Below, piece after piece: positions 46,555 to 57,976 of a DNA stretch of 64,000 bases (its first letter is position 1; every line of letters starts with the position of its first letter). Origin of the DNA: Rotaria sordida. Lineage: Eukaryota > Rotifera > Eurotatoria > Philodinida > Philodinidae. The notes beneath the pieces were generated by a model, which was given only the letters and a program-made list of their open reading frames with translations, had not been told where the DNA came from and searched no databases. Position numbers and translations under genes: made by a program. The stretch is taken from positions 43,528 through 107,527 of the forward strand of contig CAJNOL010000729.1 of NCBI GenBank assembly GCA_905250125.1. Direction: 5' to 3'.

Positions 46555-47826
46555 GTAAATAATGAGTCGACGGTAACACTGAAATTATCAAAAAGAAAAA
46601 TAAATAAAGATGCGCTCCTACTAAAAATAAGTTCTAAAAAATATTTATAAAAACATCACGAATTTTCGACGCACCTTTTACCTTCACCAGATCAGTTCCT
46701 ATATATTTATTTATTTTGATAATTTCCAAAAGACACGTCGATTTTTTATGCAAGTAACAATTCTTGTCGTATGAAATCTTTTTATTTCTCCAAAGGTAAA
46801 GAATAAAAAATGAAAGTAAATAAAGCAGCTTCATTCTCATGATAAGATACTACGGATACTGTTTCAGTGGAAGAAAACACGATGTTTTTTTAATGATAAC
46901 AAAAGGTCAAAAGGAGAATTCCAAGGCTGTCTTATTCATTATTATTTCAGAGAAAATTCCCAAATATCTGACAATATGCAAGCTGCTTTGTTTTGGAATC
47001 AATCTTTACGAATATTTATTCAAAAAATAATAATTCAGAAAAGCCGAATGTTTCTTTGATTTGAAAACATCGTTGAATAAATTGGCCATGCACTGTTTTT
47101 TTAATATTTATATAGCTATTTGACTTTTCGCAGTTCGTCAGAACTCATATGATTTGGAGTTTATACTGTCTTCTATAAGATTCAATTAACTATGTTAAAA
47201 TCTATTCACTAATTGCTAGAGCCCGAAACCAGATCTGGGCCCGGACTTGATTGATTCAACTTCTTCGGCTTTAGGCCACACCTGAACCTGACCTATATTC
47301 TTCATACTTTCAATAAAGTTTTTTTACCTGAACTTAATAGTCGCTTCATACATATGAGATGCCATTTTTCGGTTATTTGTATCAGGGGCTAGCACATCTT
47401 GCGCATTTCTCAAGTAATATTGACATTGATCTTATAATAAATCAGTTATAATTGACTCTTACTCTTCACTAGAGCCCGCTGGATCCGAAGCTAATCCGAT
47501 GGGCTTCTCTAGTTGCTGTTTGATATAAGACTAAATTGGTCTCAGTACCCGATCATTCAAGTCAATATGAATCTGCTCCTTAATACACACGAATTTTTCT
47601 TTCTTACCTATGGATTGATACAGTTTGAAACTGTTTACTCTTTATTAATATATATAACATTCCATTATTTTCAAAGACATGTTCCAACAGATCAGTCTGA
47701 GATCAATAAATTCTTTGTAGACAAACATCTTTAAAACTTTGCTTTATTCGATGGTTCAATTCTTTAGTCAATCCAGTTTTTCTATCATAGCACTCTTTTT
47801 TTATCTTATACTAAAATGTTTCTCTT
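46555..47826. other. Intergenic
   Basis: No gene was recognised. Small inverted words around CTAGAGCCCG occur at 47217 and 47471, the latter facing GGGCTTCTCTAG at 47499. This may be a remnant of a small inverted-repeat element. Confidence 0.35.
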
Positions 47827-48607
47827 ACAATGGATGGATCTGTACTGATAAGCAAATTGATTGACCTTATTCGGATCAAATGATCAGTTTCACCGAGAAA
47901 CTAATGAATTTAAAATATGACGTGCTGATGGCGTGTCTAGACAGAGATCTTTGAATCTCAAGGTATATGAAATTTAGGTATAAAAATGAATCAGAAAAGG
48001 TTTTTGTTCACTATTGTAAGGGCAAAACATAGTGCTGTTTGGACCAATTAGGGAGTTTGGAGGGATCCTCTGTCACATGGTCCGAACAACACCATGTTTT
48101 GTTCTTATAATAATAGAGTGGACTTTTTTTGGTGGCTGATAGAAACCACCAGTTTCTATGAGCGATAGGAAAACTTCGCTCTACTATTATAAGGACGGAG
48201 CATAGCATTATTCGAGCCAATCTGGAGTTATCAAGAATACTCTTATATGGCCAAAATAATGCTATGCTTCGTCCTTATAATAGTAGTGAAGTTTTTCTGT
48301 AGCTCATAGAAACCGGTGGTTTCTATCAGCCACCAAAAAAGTTCACTTTATTATTATAAAGACCAAACATGGTGTTGTTCGGACCATATGACAGAGGATC
48401 CCTCTAAACAGCACTATGTTTTGCCCTTACAATAGTAAAGAAAACCTTTCCTAATTCATTTTTATACCTAAATTTCATATACTTTGAGATTCAAAGATCT
48501 CTGTCTAGGCACGTCATATTTTAAATTCGTTAGTTTCTCGGTGAAACTGATCATTTGATCCGAATAAGGTCAATCAATTCGCTTATCAGTACAGACCCTT
48601 TCATTGT
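47827..48607. repeat. 781-bp near-perfect palindrome (foldback C)
   Basis: The sequence from ACAATGGATGGATCTGTACT to its reverse complement at the right end forms two arms of about 390 bp that meet near 48217. Matches run almost the whole length, for example CTGATAAGC, GATCAAATGATCAGTTTCAC, GACGTGC, ATTTAGGTATAAAAATGAAT, GAGGGATCC and GAAACCACC. Shorter palindromes nest inside, built on AGCATAGCATTATT and its complement. There is no coding sequence. The arms are clearly more alike than those of the other foldbacks. Confidence 0.88.
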
Positions 48608-49147
48608 TAGTAAAAAAAAATCTATCGTTATTAGGATTAGAAAATTCAAAATCATTAAATTCCGACCAGACAATCGTTCATCTTTTTGAAACAAAAAAAA
48701 AATTATTTTATTACTCATGTTTTTTTTGTCTGTTTTAACTTTAAAAGCCTAGAGTATATGCGAAAAATAACAAGAAAAAATAATCTCACTAACCTACTAA
48801 CTATAATTCTTTAGCATAATGAGATGTTGAACATACATTCGGACGCACGTTCTCTTCAATGAATTTCTCTTGTTCAATACCAGAATATCATAATGATTAA
48901 TTAAAACAGAAACATAAAGTTTTACTAGATGTTTTTTCAATAAATGATTATCCGACAAATATTAAATGTTTTCACACTACATGTTCTAGAAAAAGTAAAA
49001 AACGCGAAAAATAAAATAACAGATGTAAAACATTGGTAACCATCTGTCGATAAAAAAAAGCTTGTTTAAGAAAATATTACACGAACTGGCATTATTTCAT
49101 TAAGAATACACATCAAGAAAATAAAAGTAGTGTAATAATCTCGATTA
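48608..49147. other. Upstream flank of the FG-GAP gene, later duplicated
   Basis: AT-rich. Parts of this flank and of the following intron (for example AGAAATACAATGATTCAAAG at 49230) recur at 51540-51890, marking a segmental duplication. Confidence 0.5.
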
Positions 49148-51130
49148 ATGGCAAACAATGAATCAAATTTACCTACAATAACTAAGTATGTAAATTCATA
49201 AAGTAACAAAAAGCTCGATTCATTATTTAGAAATACAATGATTCAAAGAAAAAAATTATTGTGAATTATTTTTAGTATCACTGCTGGTCTGTTAGTCATT
49301 ATGGTTATTGTTGTTCCAACAAGTATTATTTTAACAAAAAAGACGGCTAAAATAACAACAACAACACCACGAGTATCAATAACAGATGAAATATTGACAA
49401 CAAAACAGGGTGTATAATCACATTTATAGACAATTAAACGTTTTTTTGTTTTGTCAAGTGAATGTAGAGGGATTTGGATTTTTGTACTCCACTTGAATCA
49501 GGGTATTGCGATTATCATAATAAAGTAGTCCAATGCGTTTATCAAAGTAGATCTACCGATTATTTATTGAAACTTTCAATCTGAGTTTTTCGAATTGAGT
49601 AGACAAACCCTATGTGTTAAAACTTTCGAGTTTCGATTTTTCAGATCTTGTGAAAAAAAAATTAACAAAAGACTTTTTGCGATGGAAATATCTGAATCTT
49701 GAAGACATTTATCAAAAATGGCAACAAATGTATAACTAATTTGGATTTCTCAATAGCTAAAATTTTGATCATGTTTTATAAAATTGTATTAATCCCTCCG
49801 ACTGAAAAGTCCGGATTGAAAATTTCAATAAATGATTGGTAGATTTACTTCTTTTCCAAGTCAATGGATGATATAATTAGACTAAAAAGAAATAGAATCT
49901 TTTTATATAATAACATAGAAAAGCTCGATTAAGTTGATAAGCCTATATTGTTTTGTTTTTGCTTAGCAAATATTTAAAAAATCTGGTGAAGAAAAATATG
50001 TAGATAAATGTTTTTATTTAAATAAATTTAAGTAAAAGCTTGATTAAATATAATGTCTAAGCAGAAAATTTTCTATTTTATTACAGTTCAATGCATTAAA
50101 ACCTATGCTACGGTAGAAAACTATTCTACTGATACCAGTTTATCGTCAATGGTAATCGATGATGTTGATAATGACAATAGATATGATATCATTACTTTGG
50201 ACAGTTCATCTCAAAAAATAGATATTTTATATGACGATGGCAATCGTACGTTTACTATACATACAATTTCTTTGCCTACAATTCTTTGGCTGAGACCAGT
50301 GTCAACAGCAGATGTTAACAACGATAATAAACGTGACATTGTTATCTTAGACTCAGAATTCAAAAAAATCTTGATTTATCTCAATAATGGTAACTGTAAA
50401 TTTACTGAACATATGAATTATTCCATCGGAACTGATCCTCTCTTCTTGACAACAGAAGATCTTAATGCTGATGGATATTCTGATATTATTATTGGATATC
50501 GTAGTGCAGAAGGAGTAAATGTTCAGCTCAATGACGGCAATGGTATGTTCCCTGGAGAAGCAGTCTTTTATCGTACTGTATGTCCATCGCATTTTGTGAC
50601 AATAGCTGATCTTAATGGTGATCATACTCTCGATATCATTGCTTTATGTCCATCTGTTCACAAAATTGTTATTCTTTTCAACAATTGGTAGTGGGACTTT
50701 TATTGCTGGTACTACTTTTTCGAGTGAGCCGGATCCACAATCAGTAGCAATTGCAGATATCAATGGTGACAATTATCCTGATCTTATTGTCACACACATT
50801 AGAGTAGATAACATCGCTATTTACTTTAATCATAATAATGGCATATTCAGTAAGCAAATGACTTATGAAACTGATCAAATACCAATCTGGGTGGCAATAA
50901 ATGATGTTAATAACGACGATAAGTTTGATATTGTTGTTGCAAATTTCGGTTCTGCTAATATTGGTATATTTCTCAATACAGATAATGATACATTCGTTAA
51001 TCAAACACTTTATCCAATGGATTATAATCCATATGCTATTGCTATCAATGATGTCAATGACGATCATCAACTTGATATCATTGTGGCACATAGCCATAGT
51101 GTCGGCATTTTATATACGGACTGTCATTGA
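49148..51130 (+). pseudogene. FG-GAP/VCBS repeat membrane protein, frameshifted
   Basis: Single-pass surface protein of the FG-GAP (VCBS, integrin-alpha-like propeller) family. Exons are 49148-49185 (MANNESNLPTIT), 49276-49409 (membrane helix AGLLVIMVIVVPTSIIL then a Thr-rich stalk) and 50087 onward, with in-phase GT-AG junctions. The propeller shows repeated calcium loops: DDVDNDNRYDIITLD, ADVNNDNKRDIVILD, EDLNADGYSDIIIGY, ADLNGDHTLDIIALC, ADINGDNYPDLIVTH, NDVNNDDKFDIVVAN and NDVNDDHQLDIIVAH. Near 50683 one extra T shifts the frame: the text reads LFNNW-stop, where LFNNGSGTF is expected and is found one frame over. A single break means it is either a recent pseudogene or a base-call error. 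The stop is at 51128-51130. Confidence 0.8.
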
Positions 51131-51540
51131 TAAATTACTTAAAAAAGAAATGTCTTTTCCTTATTTAATTTTCATCATCAACAGAAACTGTCTTTGGTTT
51201 ATTCATAAAGTTTTCTGATAGACTTCATTCTCTTTTTATTTTATCTCTCGCTTATACTTGTATTTATATTGTACAATGTACGGATTCTCTTTGATGAGTC
51301 ACTAATTTTATCATTGCCTGTTGTATAAAATGCAAATAAACATCAACTCAATTATCCTGTAGAAAATAAAATTTCTATATGTAATTTAACTCCTTTTATT
51401 ATACATAAGAATACATTTGAATATCTTTCACAATAATGATAAATGTGTCTTTATAATTACGTTATGATGAAATATTGGCAAAGAAAAACTATCTAACATA
51501 ATGAGTTTTCTCGTTTTTTCAGCATCAATATATGATACTT

Positions 51541-52161
51541 ATTGATGAAAACAGAAACAGAAGGTTTTTCTGTGATTTTTTTTAATCAATGCTTCTCAAG
51601 AAAAAGCATCCGTTGTTTTCATGGAAAATACTTTTTCTTTCCAACATATGTCCTAGAAAAAGTAGAAACGCAAAAATGAAGAAACTAGATGTTAAACATG
51701 AGTAATTATAGACAAAGAATAAATCTCGTTTGAAAAAATTTTACATCGGATGGTGTTATTTCCTTTGATAAAAATGAGAGAATAAGAATATACGTTAGGA
51801 GAAATAAAACTTTCTTGCTGAGTCATTGATCGATAGCGAACAGAAGATTGATTAAGTTTTCTAGAAATACAATGATTCAAAGGAAAAATTTTTTTTAGCT
51901 TTATGTGATATCTTTGTTATTACAGACAGATCGGCAAATCAGGCGAATATTTTGTTTAACTATGACGATGATGCATTTGCTACTCGGAATATCAATTCTA
52001 CTTTATTATAGTGAATTTCACTGGCATTCGTGAACGTTAATAACAATGACCAACTAGAAATCAATATCTTAAATATTATACCTAAAAAAAGAATTATTTT
52101 TCTCAGTAATGACAGCTGAATTTTTACTGAATATACAAACTGTTCCATTGTCACTGCAACG
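51541..52161 (+). pseudogene. Second, decayed FG-GAP copy truncated at a hairpin
   Basis: 51541-51890 matches the 5' flank and intron region of the preceding FG-GAP gene, and 51930-52160 holds decayed propeller sequence (FNYDDDAFATRNINSTLL, then FVNVNNNDQLEINIL and NDS.IFTEYTNCSIVTA) with several stops. The coding remnant ends exactly where the telomere-like array starts at 52162. It is a partial tandem duplicate that lost its 3' half at that junction. Confidence 0.7.
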
Positions 52162-52309
52162 AGGGTATGGGTGTGGCTTGTGAACATATTTCTTTTCTTA
52201 ACATATGCTCACACTCACATGCCCACATCTACTCACACCCATACCTACCCACATCCACACCCACACCCTAACTGACTGTCATCATCATATCCTCATCTTC
52301 ACCCACACC
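52162..52309. repeat. Telomere-like GT/CA hairpin (copy 8)
   Basis: A short G-strand arm (GGGTATGGGTGTGGCTTGTG) is followed by a spacer ATATTTCTTTTCTTAACATATG and a long C-strand arm of CACACTCACATGCCCACATC and CCCACACCC units to 52269, with another CACCCACACCCC patch at about 52299-52310. The arms are unequal. Confidence 0.8.
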
Positions 52310-52381
52310 CCTACTATCCTCGTATATCATCTTTCATCATTCTTATCTTTCGACATTTTTATTTTTCGACCAAATTCAGGT

Positions 52382-52515
52382 TTAGCACCAAAAGATGCAG
52401 CGTGAAAAGCCTCACAAGACCACTTCTTTTACAGTTGTACTGTTCGTTTTCAAAACTGACCGAAATTCTGAGCGACCAAATTTTGATGTTGTGAAAAAGT
52501 TTTTTTTCAATACAC
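52382..52515. mobile_element. Partial MITE, family M1
   Basis: This matches the left half of the elements at 52574-52789 and 61598-61832: ACCAAAAGATGCAGCGTGAA, a GTTTTCAAAACTGAC word, and GACCAAATTTTGATG. The right terminal repeat is absent next to it, so this is a half copy. Confidence 0.6.
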
Positions 52516-52573
52516 GACCAATACATATTTTTTCTTTTTTGCTACCTGAAATCTTTTATTCAAAAAAAAAAAA

Positions 52574-52789
52574 ACAAAAAATACCACTAGATGCAGTGAG
52601 AAAAGCTCTGGAATTTACACAGTTATAATTGTTTTCAAAAAAAGCAAAATTCTCTAAGGTCAATTTTTGCACTGTCGAAATTTGGTCGCTCGAAGTTTTG
52701 ACTATTTTGAAAGGACAAAGTGCAGTTATAAGAGAAGCAATTGTATATAAATTGTAGAGCTTTTCATGTTGCATCTTTTGGTATACTTA
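52574..52789. mobile_element. MITE, family M1
   Basis: Terminal inverted repeats read ATACCACTAGATGCAGTGAG...AAAGCTCTGGAATTTAC on the left and the complement of GTAGAGCTTTTCATGTTGCATCTTTTGGTAT on the right. The total is about 215 bp with no coding capacity. Internal words (GTTTTCAAAAAAAGCAAAAT) are shared with 61598-61832. Confidence 0.75.
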
Positions 52790-52852
52790 ATTTTTTTTAA
52801 CGAAGCGTATTAAGGATAAACAATGAGATACAAAATGCGGCCATTCATCATA
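52790..52852. repeat. Dispersed repeat D1, first copy
   Basis: TTTTTTTTAACGAAGCGTAT...AAGGATAAA...GATACAAAATGCGGCCATTC occurs here and, with few changes, at 55410-55473. The copy abuts the right end of the MITE at 52574-52789. Confidence 0.7.
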
Positions 52853-52857
52853 GCGCA

Positions 52858-54505
52858 CCCGATATTTCATACATGATCAAGCGAGATGGTAATGAATATT
52901 ATTTTTGCCTTTCTTCTTACATTTTTATCTGTGCGCAAATATGTTTACGACAAGATGGAGAGAGTGTTCTCATAAAAATGCACGTACATTTTTATTCTGC
53001 TCTTGCCACCGCTCATTGGTTCTTTCTGTTCTTTTGCTTCACACATGCACATGGTAGCAACGAGAAAAAAACGCAAATATTGAAGAGAGGTGCTGCATTC
53101 ACTTTATATCTTTCTTCCTTTTTTTACTTCAAACGTTAATGAATCGCTTGTTGTGTGTTGTGAGATTGTCGTCGTGTCGTGTCACCTATTCTACGTTAAT
53201 TAGTAGACACGCCACAAAACAATTGTGGATGTTTTTTCTAGTTATTTTTCCATCTTATGTGTGTCACATAGCATGTACGCGTAAGTTTTATACAATCAAT
53301 AGAGTGAAATAGGATTTACCCATTAAACTTTCTATCTGTTTAGGTTTCACACTGCACCTATTTTTTTTAGAAGGTAACATGTTGCATGAGGGATTTTTTC
53401 GAAGTTAGCTTTCAGAAAATGACATTTATCGAACAGTTGGATTCTAGCTAGACTAGACATGAGCATAATGGTCCAGATCCCGCCGGAACCAGAATCAAAA
53501 ATGACTAGTCCCGTTCATGTCTAAGCTAGATGCTTAAACAACATGGCTACCCTATCGATATTTCTCAGAGCCGTTTTTCGAATGGTGAACTCTCTTTTCG
53601 TTCTCGTACGATTTAAAAAAAGGTTACAGATACAGATTCTTCAAAATGAGAGTACTTTTTATGAAAGGAAATTCTTTAATAAGACAAAAAGCTGAATAAT
53701 TCTGGATTTTTCTCAATTTTTCTAGTCCTTTTTCTAAGTACACACGTTTAAATGAGATCGGAGCCGAAAAACTCAGACTATGCAGATCTCTAGTCATTGA
53801 TTAAACATAGAAAATAGACTTCAGATCTTACTAGAATATTTGGAGTTTCTCTTCTATCGAATTTAATCCAATTTATCAGGGAAAAGACTTCATTTGTAAA
53901 GACAAGATTTTCCGAAATTCGGTTAAAACTTTGATAGTAAAAGGAAAAACCTTCAAAACTCGGTGAAATACCGAATACTACACACACTCGGATAACTTTT
54001 CAGGAAATTCTAATATCCTGTTGTCTTCTTCTGTTTTTTGAGGGACAATGTAACTAATCGGAAAGCACGGCCAAGGCGAACTGATCTTCGAAATATCACC
54101 GATTAATAAAGAAAATTTTTCGATAAAAAGAACGTTTTGTTTCAAAAGGAAAAAAATATCAGGCATTTTAAAAATAAACTCCATAAACGAGAGCATTAAG
54201 TTTTAGCTAGTTCGAATAAATATTGTCTTTTCAGAAACGTGGAGACTTAAATGGCAAGAAGGAAAGAAAAGACAATTCATTAACTGAATAGGAACCATTT
54301 GAAAACATGACACGACAATTGTTGGAAATTTTCAAATGCATCAGTCAGTTCTTTTCGTTCCTTCCATAGAGCAAAAAACCCATAGACATGCAGAAATTTG
54401 CAAAAATGCAGTCAATCATCATGTGATTCTCTCTTTAAATCTGACCAATGTATAAACACATTATTTATATAATGCTTTTCAGATTATATCATTGTCATTC
54501 CTTCC
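52858..54505. other. Intergenic, upstream of the E2 gene
   Basis: No gene was recognised. An imperfect inverted pair around CTAGCTAGACTAGACATGAG (53448) and CATGTCTAAGCTAG (53516) makes a stem of about 20 bp and recalls the ACTAGT repeat at 11890-12260. Confidence 0.35.
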
Positions 54506-55166
54506 ATGGCAGAGGCGGCAGCTCCGAGTCCGTTAAATAAGAAACTTTGGACAGAATTGAGTAAAGTCAAATTATTGAATGAAGACAGTAATCTAAAACA
54601 GGGCAAGTTTTTTTACGAAAATTCCTCATTCGAGTATCCACAAGACGAATTGCCCGAGAATTATGCCCAAAATGTCATCGTTGGACGATTATGGTTAACA
54701 TCGAATATCTATAAAAATCATGCTCTTAAAATTGAAATCCATCTACCACCAGGTTATCCGATGAAACCACCTGAAGTGGTCTTAGTGACACCAATCTATC
54801 ATCCAAATGTTGACGAAAAAAGTGAGTGAAGTTTATCGATTTTTTCCTGTTGAGAAACAGGAAAACAAATAAAACTTGATAATAATATCAGAGATTTTAG
54901 ATCGAATATGTGATCATCGTTTAAATGCTTCTGAGTCGTGGAACAATAAATCGACTTTGATCGACGTTCTTGAGATTATCGTTGACGCTCTTGATAATCC
55001 GAAACCTGAAAATATGCCAACGAATACCGGTTTGTTCTGAACAGTAGGCTACTTATTCTTTTGCATTTGCTTTGTTATAGACGTCGCTAAGGAATTCATG
55101 CAAAATCGAGCTGAATACGAACGAAAGGCGACGGCGATGATTCAGAAGAACGGATTACCTCGATGA
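54506..55166 (+). CDS. UBE2L3-like ubiquitin-conjugating enzyme (E2)
   Basis: E2 enzyme of about 176 residues that accepts ubiquitin or a ubiquitin-like protein on a cysteine. Exons are 54506-54821, 54901-55029 and 55081-55166. The UBC fold shows VGRLWLTSNIYKNHALKIEI, PPGYPMKPPEVVL and the HPN motif in IYHPNVDEK. With the acceptor at 54900 the protein continues NRICDHRLNASESW, placing the catalytic Cys ten residues after the HPN histidine, exactly as in UBE2L3 (HPNIDEKGQVC). An alternative AG nine bases upstream would add three residues there and is rejected. The tail DVAKEFMQNRAEYERKATAM matches the last E2 helix. A 35-residue N-terminal extension is longer than in UBE2L3. AATAAA lies at 55354-55359. 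Confidence 0.85.
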
Positions 55167-55409
55167 GAAAAATGATTCAGCTTTTTTCTCTACAGACGGC
55201 AAATAGCTTCATTATATTTAAAAAACCGTTTTCTTTTTACTCTCGATGTTTATCTTTCAAATATAAAATTTTTCTTTTTTCTATATTGTATAAACAAGAA
55301 TTGTACTTTGTCGTTTAAATTTTCTCCGTATATGAAACTCTTTTACCTTTAAGAATAAATTTTTAAAAAAACCAGATCCGCTGATGGGTTCGATCATGAT
55401 ATATTCTGT

Positions 55410-55473
55410 TTTTTTTTAACAAAGCGTATCAAGGATAAAAAAAAATGAAATATAAAACATGGCCATTCATTAG
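55410..55473. repeat. Dispersed repeat D1, second copy
   Basis: TTTTTTTTAACAAAGCGTAT...AAGGATAAA...ATATAAAACATGGCCATTCA closely matches 52790-52852 in the same orientation. The two copies flank the E2 gene. Confidence 0.7.
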
Positions 55474-56929
55474 GGCTAACTCGGTAATCCATTGAAATCG
55501 ATTGTTTTAGCTAAAACAGTAAACAGTCGACTATCTGGTTCACTATTTCATGCCGATAGATTTTTACGGTTGTATCACCTTTAGCACAAGAGGATCAAAC
55601 ACATTAGAGAAAACTGACAGAACATCGTTTACATTCTCATACTCAGCGATAACGCGTCGCATATAGCACAAGTTCGAGTGTTGTTTATAGCAAGTGCCCT
55701 CTCGTTCTTTTTACAAAATGATGAAAGTTGGAGTAGGAAATATTCTTCTCATCAGAAAACATTTGAACGTACTCACGCAGAATGGTTCTTAATTCACTCT
55801 GCGCGAATACACTCAAATATATTCCCTCGTCAGATCATAGCGATGAAAGAGATAAGCAATCTTTCTGGGTTCACATATGCTATTTTCCATTAGTTGGAAA
55901 AATTCTCTCAGAAATCGGCCATCGTTAAGATATTCTAAACACATTTTTTTCTTACAATTTCTCTTTCTTTTGTTCTTGTATTCACTTTCGGACGTTCTCT
56001 CTTCATTTCATTCTCAACATCGATTCGATCAAGTGTGTGGTGAGCTCATCTCATCAATCTCTTTCTCTTCTTTCGTATAGACGGCTAGAAAAAGGTGTAT
56101 ACACCTTTATTTGAATTTTCTGTTGGTACAGTTATCACATCTAGCTGATGAATTTTAGCTATCGACAGACAAATATAGCAACAATCAGTTGCAAGATTCA
56201 TAACTACAGATCAGACCAGAGGTGGTAGCTTTGACTTCAGAGAGGAGCAGATAAAGGCCGAAGCTGCTCATCTGTGAAGTGGACTTGTTGTAATGAGATG
56301 AACGACGAATACAAACAGTATTTGTATTTTTATCTTTTGATGATTGTCAAAACTTTGAGATCGACAACGAACAGGTTCAACAATAAGTGAAGTTGAAGAT
56401 ATGAGATAATCCTCAAGCAATAAATCAGTCTCGCTCTTCCTTTTTATTGTGTTATTTCATACTTAACTCTTCATGGAAAATATGTTCTCTCAGTATTATT
56501 TGATTTTGAAAATGTGACACAGCAAATATATCGTATTTGATTCGAGCCCATCAATCAAGATGTGTTACAATAGAAACAGACCAGCAACCTTCAATTTTAT
56601 GTTGTGTATGGTCTTCTGATTCGAATGAAAAGTGAGATACGTTTGATTGTCATGGTACTAATAGACTATCGAGTTCTTGAAATAGACTTGGTGAGTAATT
56701 AAATAAGTGACTCACATGTTGACAGCAAGCATATGGATACCTGTAAAATGTTTTTGTGCAACAGAGTCTGAAACGAGCTAAAATTTTTAGAATCAAGTTC
56801 GATTGATTTCGGACTCTGTTATTCTCATCTTCAAGGAATTTCTGTGTTTTAAAAATAGATAAATCTGATGTTTTATTGAATAGTAATGTGAACATCAAAA
56901 CTAGTTTATTGAATATCTATGATTAGATC
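55474..56929. other. Intergenic between E2 and GPCR genes
   Basis: No gene was recognised. An open frame at 56650-56898 (-), just beyond the stop of the GPCR gene on the same strand, has several Cys and Phe residues but no recognisable domain. Others are unsupported. Confidence 0.35.
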
Positions 56930-57976
56930 TCAAGATCTTGTCAATTGCAGAACTCTCGCTCTCGATTGCTGACTGAGATTGTTCAATTGTTGTTTAAGAA
57001 CTTTTCGAAACACTTGACTCGATAAACTGTTGACATAAAATGTTTTGGCATAATTCAGAAACCAGAACCATCTTGCAACGTACACGAATATAATATAGAC
57101 AAGAAGAAGCAGCTGATTGGTTGGAGCATTATTGTAGTAACTATTGAGATAGATTGCCATATAAGGTATGTTAAAAATAACTGTTAGAGTCGATTGTACT
57201 AAGAGCATGGTTATCAAATGTAAATTATGTCGATTTAAATTTGGATTGTGTACTGTTACTACCGTTCTATTGGTAATTGTTGTCGGCATTGGAGCAATTC
57301 GTCTACGACTTAGTTGTACATTTCGATAGATCAAGAAACCAAAAATCGAAAGAAATAAAGGAACAATGGCACCATTAAACATAGCAAAGAAATAGCCATC
57401 GACAATCAAGAAAAATACATATGCATCAGGTGGACTTCTACATTGATCTAGTTTTATTGGTGGATATGACCTCATATCGAATGAAATAATAATATGTAAT
57501 GAGAATAGAACCCATATCAATAATACCAATGGTATTACTATACGGCTCACTTTTAGTTGACTTAGTTTACGAAGCCGTTGACGATGTGAACTAGTACAGA
57601 AACGATCAATACAAGCAAGAGTAATAAAGGTAGATGATAGACAAGGTAGAATAAACACAAGATATTTTCCTAGTTTACACCAGAGTCTCGTTAAATTCAT
57701 GTAGGTATATAATGATGGTTTCAAATACCGCATGGCTTCCATCATAAGAACTGCGTTCATAACACAGAAATCAGTCATTGAAGCCGAGAGAAAATAGAGC
57801 GAACATGGATTTTTCCGAAATTTTTTTTGTAGAAGTGTAAAAATGTTGAGTGCTGAGCCAAGAATTCCACAAATATATAATACAATCAGCGTATATTTGT
57901 CCATCACTGGCAAGATTATTGCAGCTCGTACTAAATCAGATGATGGCCCAATTGTTGTATTGGTTGAGTTAGACAT
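56930..57976 (-). CDS. Rhodopsin-like (class A) orphan GPCR
   Basis: Intact single-exon receptor of 348 residues. The N-terminus (MSNSTNTTIGPSSD) carries N-glycosylation sites. Seven helices are clear, with TM1 YTLIVLYICGILGSALNIFT (N1.50), TM2 NPCSLYFLSASMTDFCVMNA (D2.50), TM3 ending in TLACIDRF (IDRF in place of DRY), TM4 around VIPLVLLIWVLFSLHIII, TM5 GYFFAMFNGAIVPLFLSIFG, TM6 with MLLVQSTLTVIFNIPYMAIY and TM7 WFWFLNYAKTFYVNSLSSQV, followed by helix 8 FRKVLKQQL. A cysteine before TM3 and another in loop 2 (LDQCRSPP) fit the conserved disulfide. This differs in sequence from the receptor at 26652-27533 and from the pseudogene at 12419-13451, so the window samples three subfamilies. Ligand unknown. 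Confidence 0.9.
   Translation of the reverse strand: MSNSTNTTIGPSSDLVRAAIILPVMDKYTLIVLYICGILGSALNIFTLLQKKFRKNPCSLYFLSASMTDFCVMNAVLMMEAMRYLKPSLYTYMNLTRLWCKLGKYLVFILPCLSSTFITLACIDRFCTSSHRQRLRKLSQLKVSRIVIPLVLLIWVLFSLHIIISFDMRSYPPIKLDQCRSPPDAYVFFLIVDGYFFAMFNGAIVPLFLSIFGFLIYRNVQLSRRRIAPMPTTITNRTVVTVHNPNLNRHNLHLITMLLVQSTLTVIFNIPYMAIYLNSYYNNAPTNQLLLLVYIIFVYVARWFWFLNYAKTFYVNSLSSQVFRKVLKQQLNNLSQQSRARVLQLTRS

Noticed and set aside
54892-54900. Upstream acceptor for E2 exon 2
   Set aside because: It would insert three residues between HPN and the catalytic Cys; the acceptor ending at 54900 gives the exact family spacing.
56650-56898. 82-residue open frame (-) near the GPCR
   Set aside because: No recognisable domain; probably chance or 3' untranslated sequence of the receptor gene.
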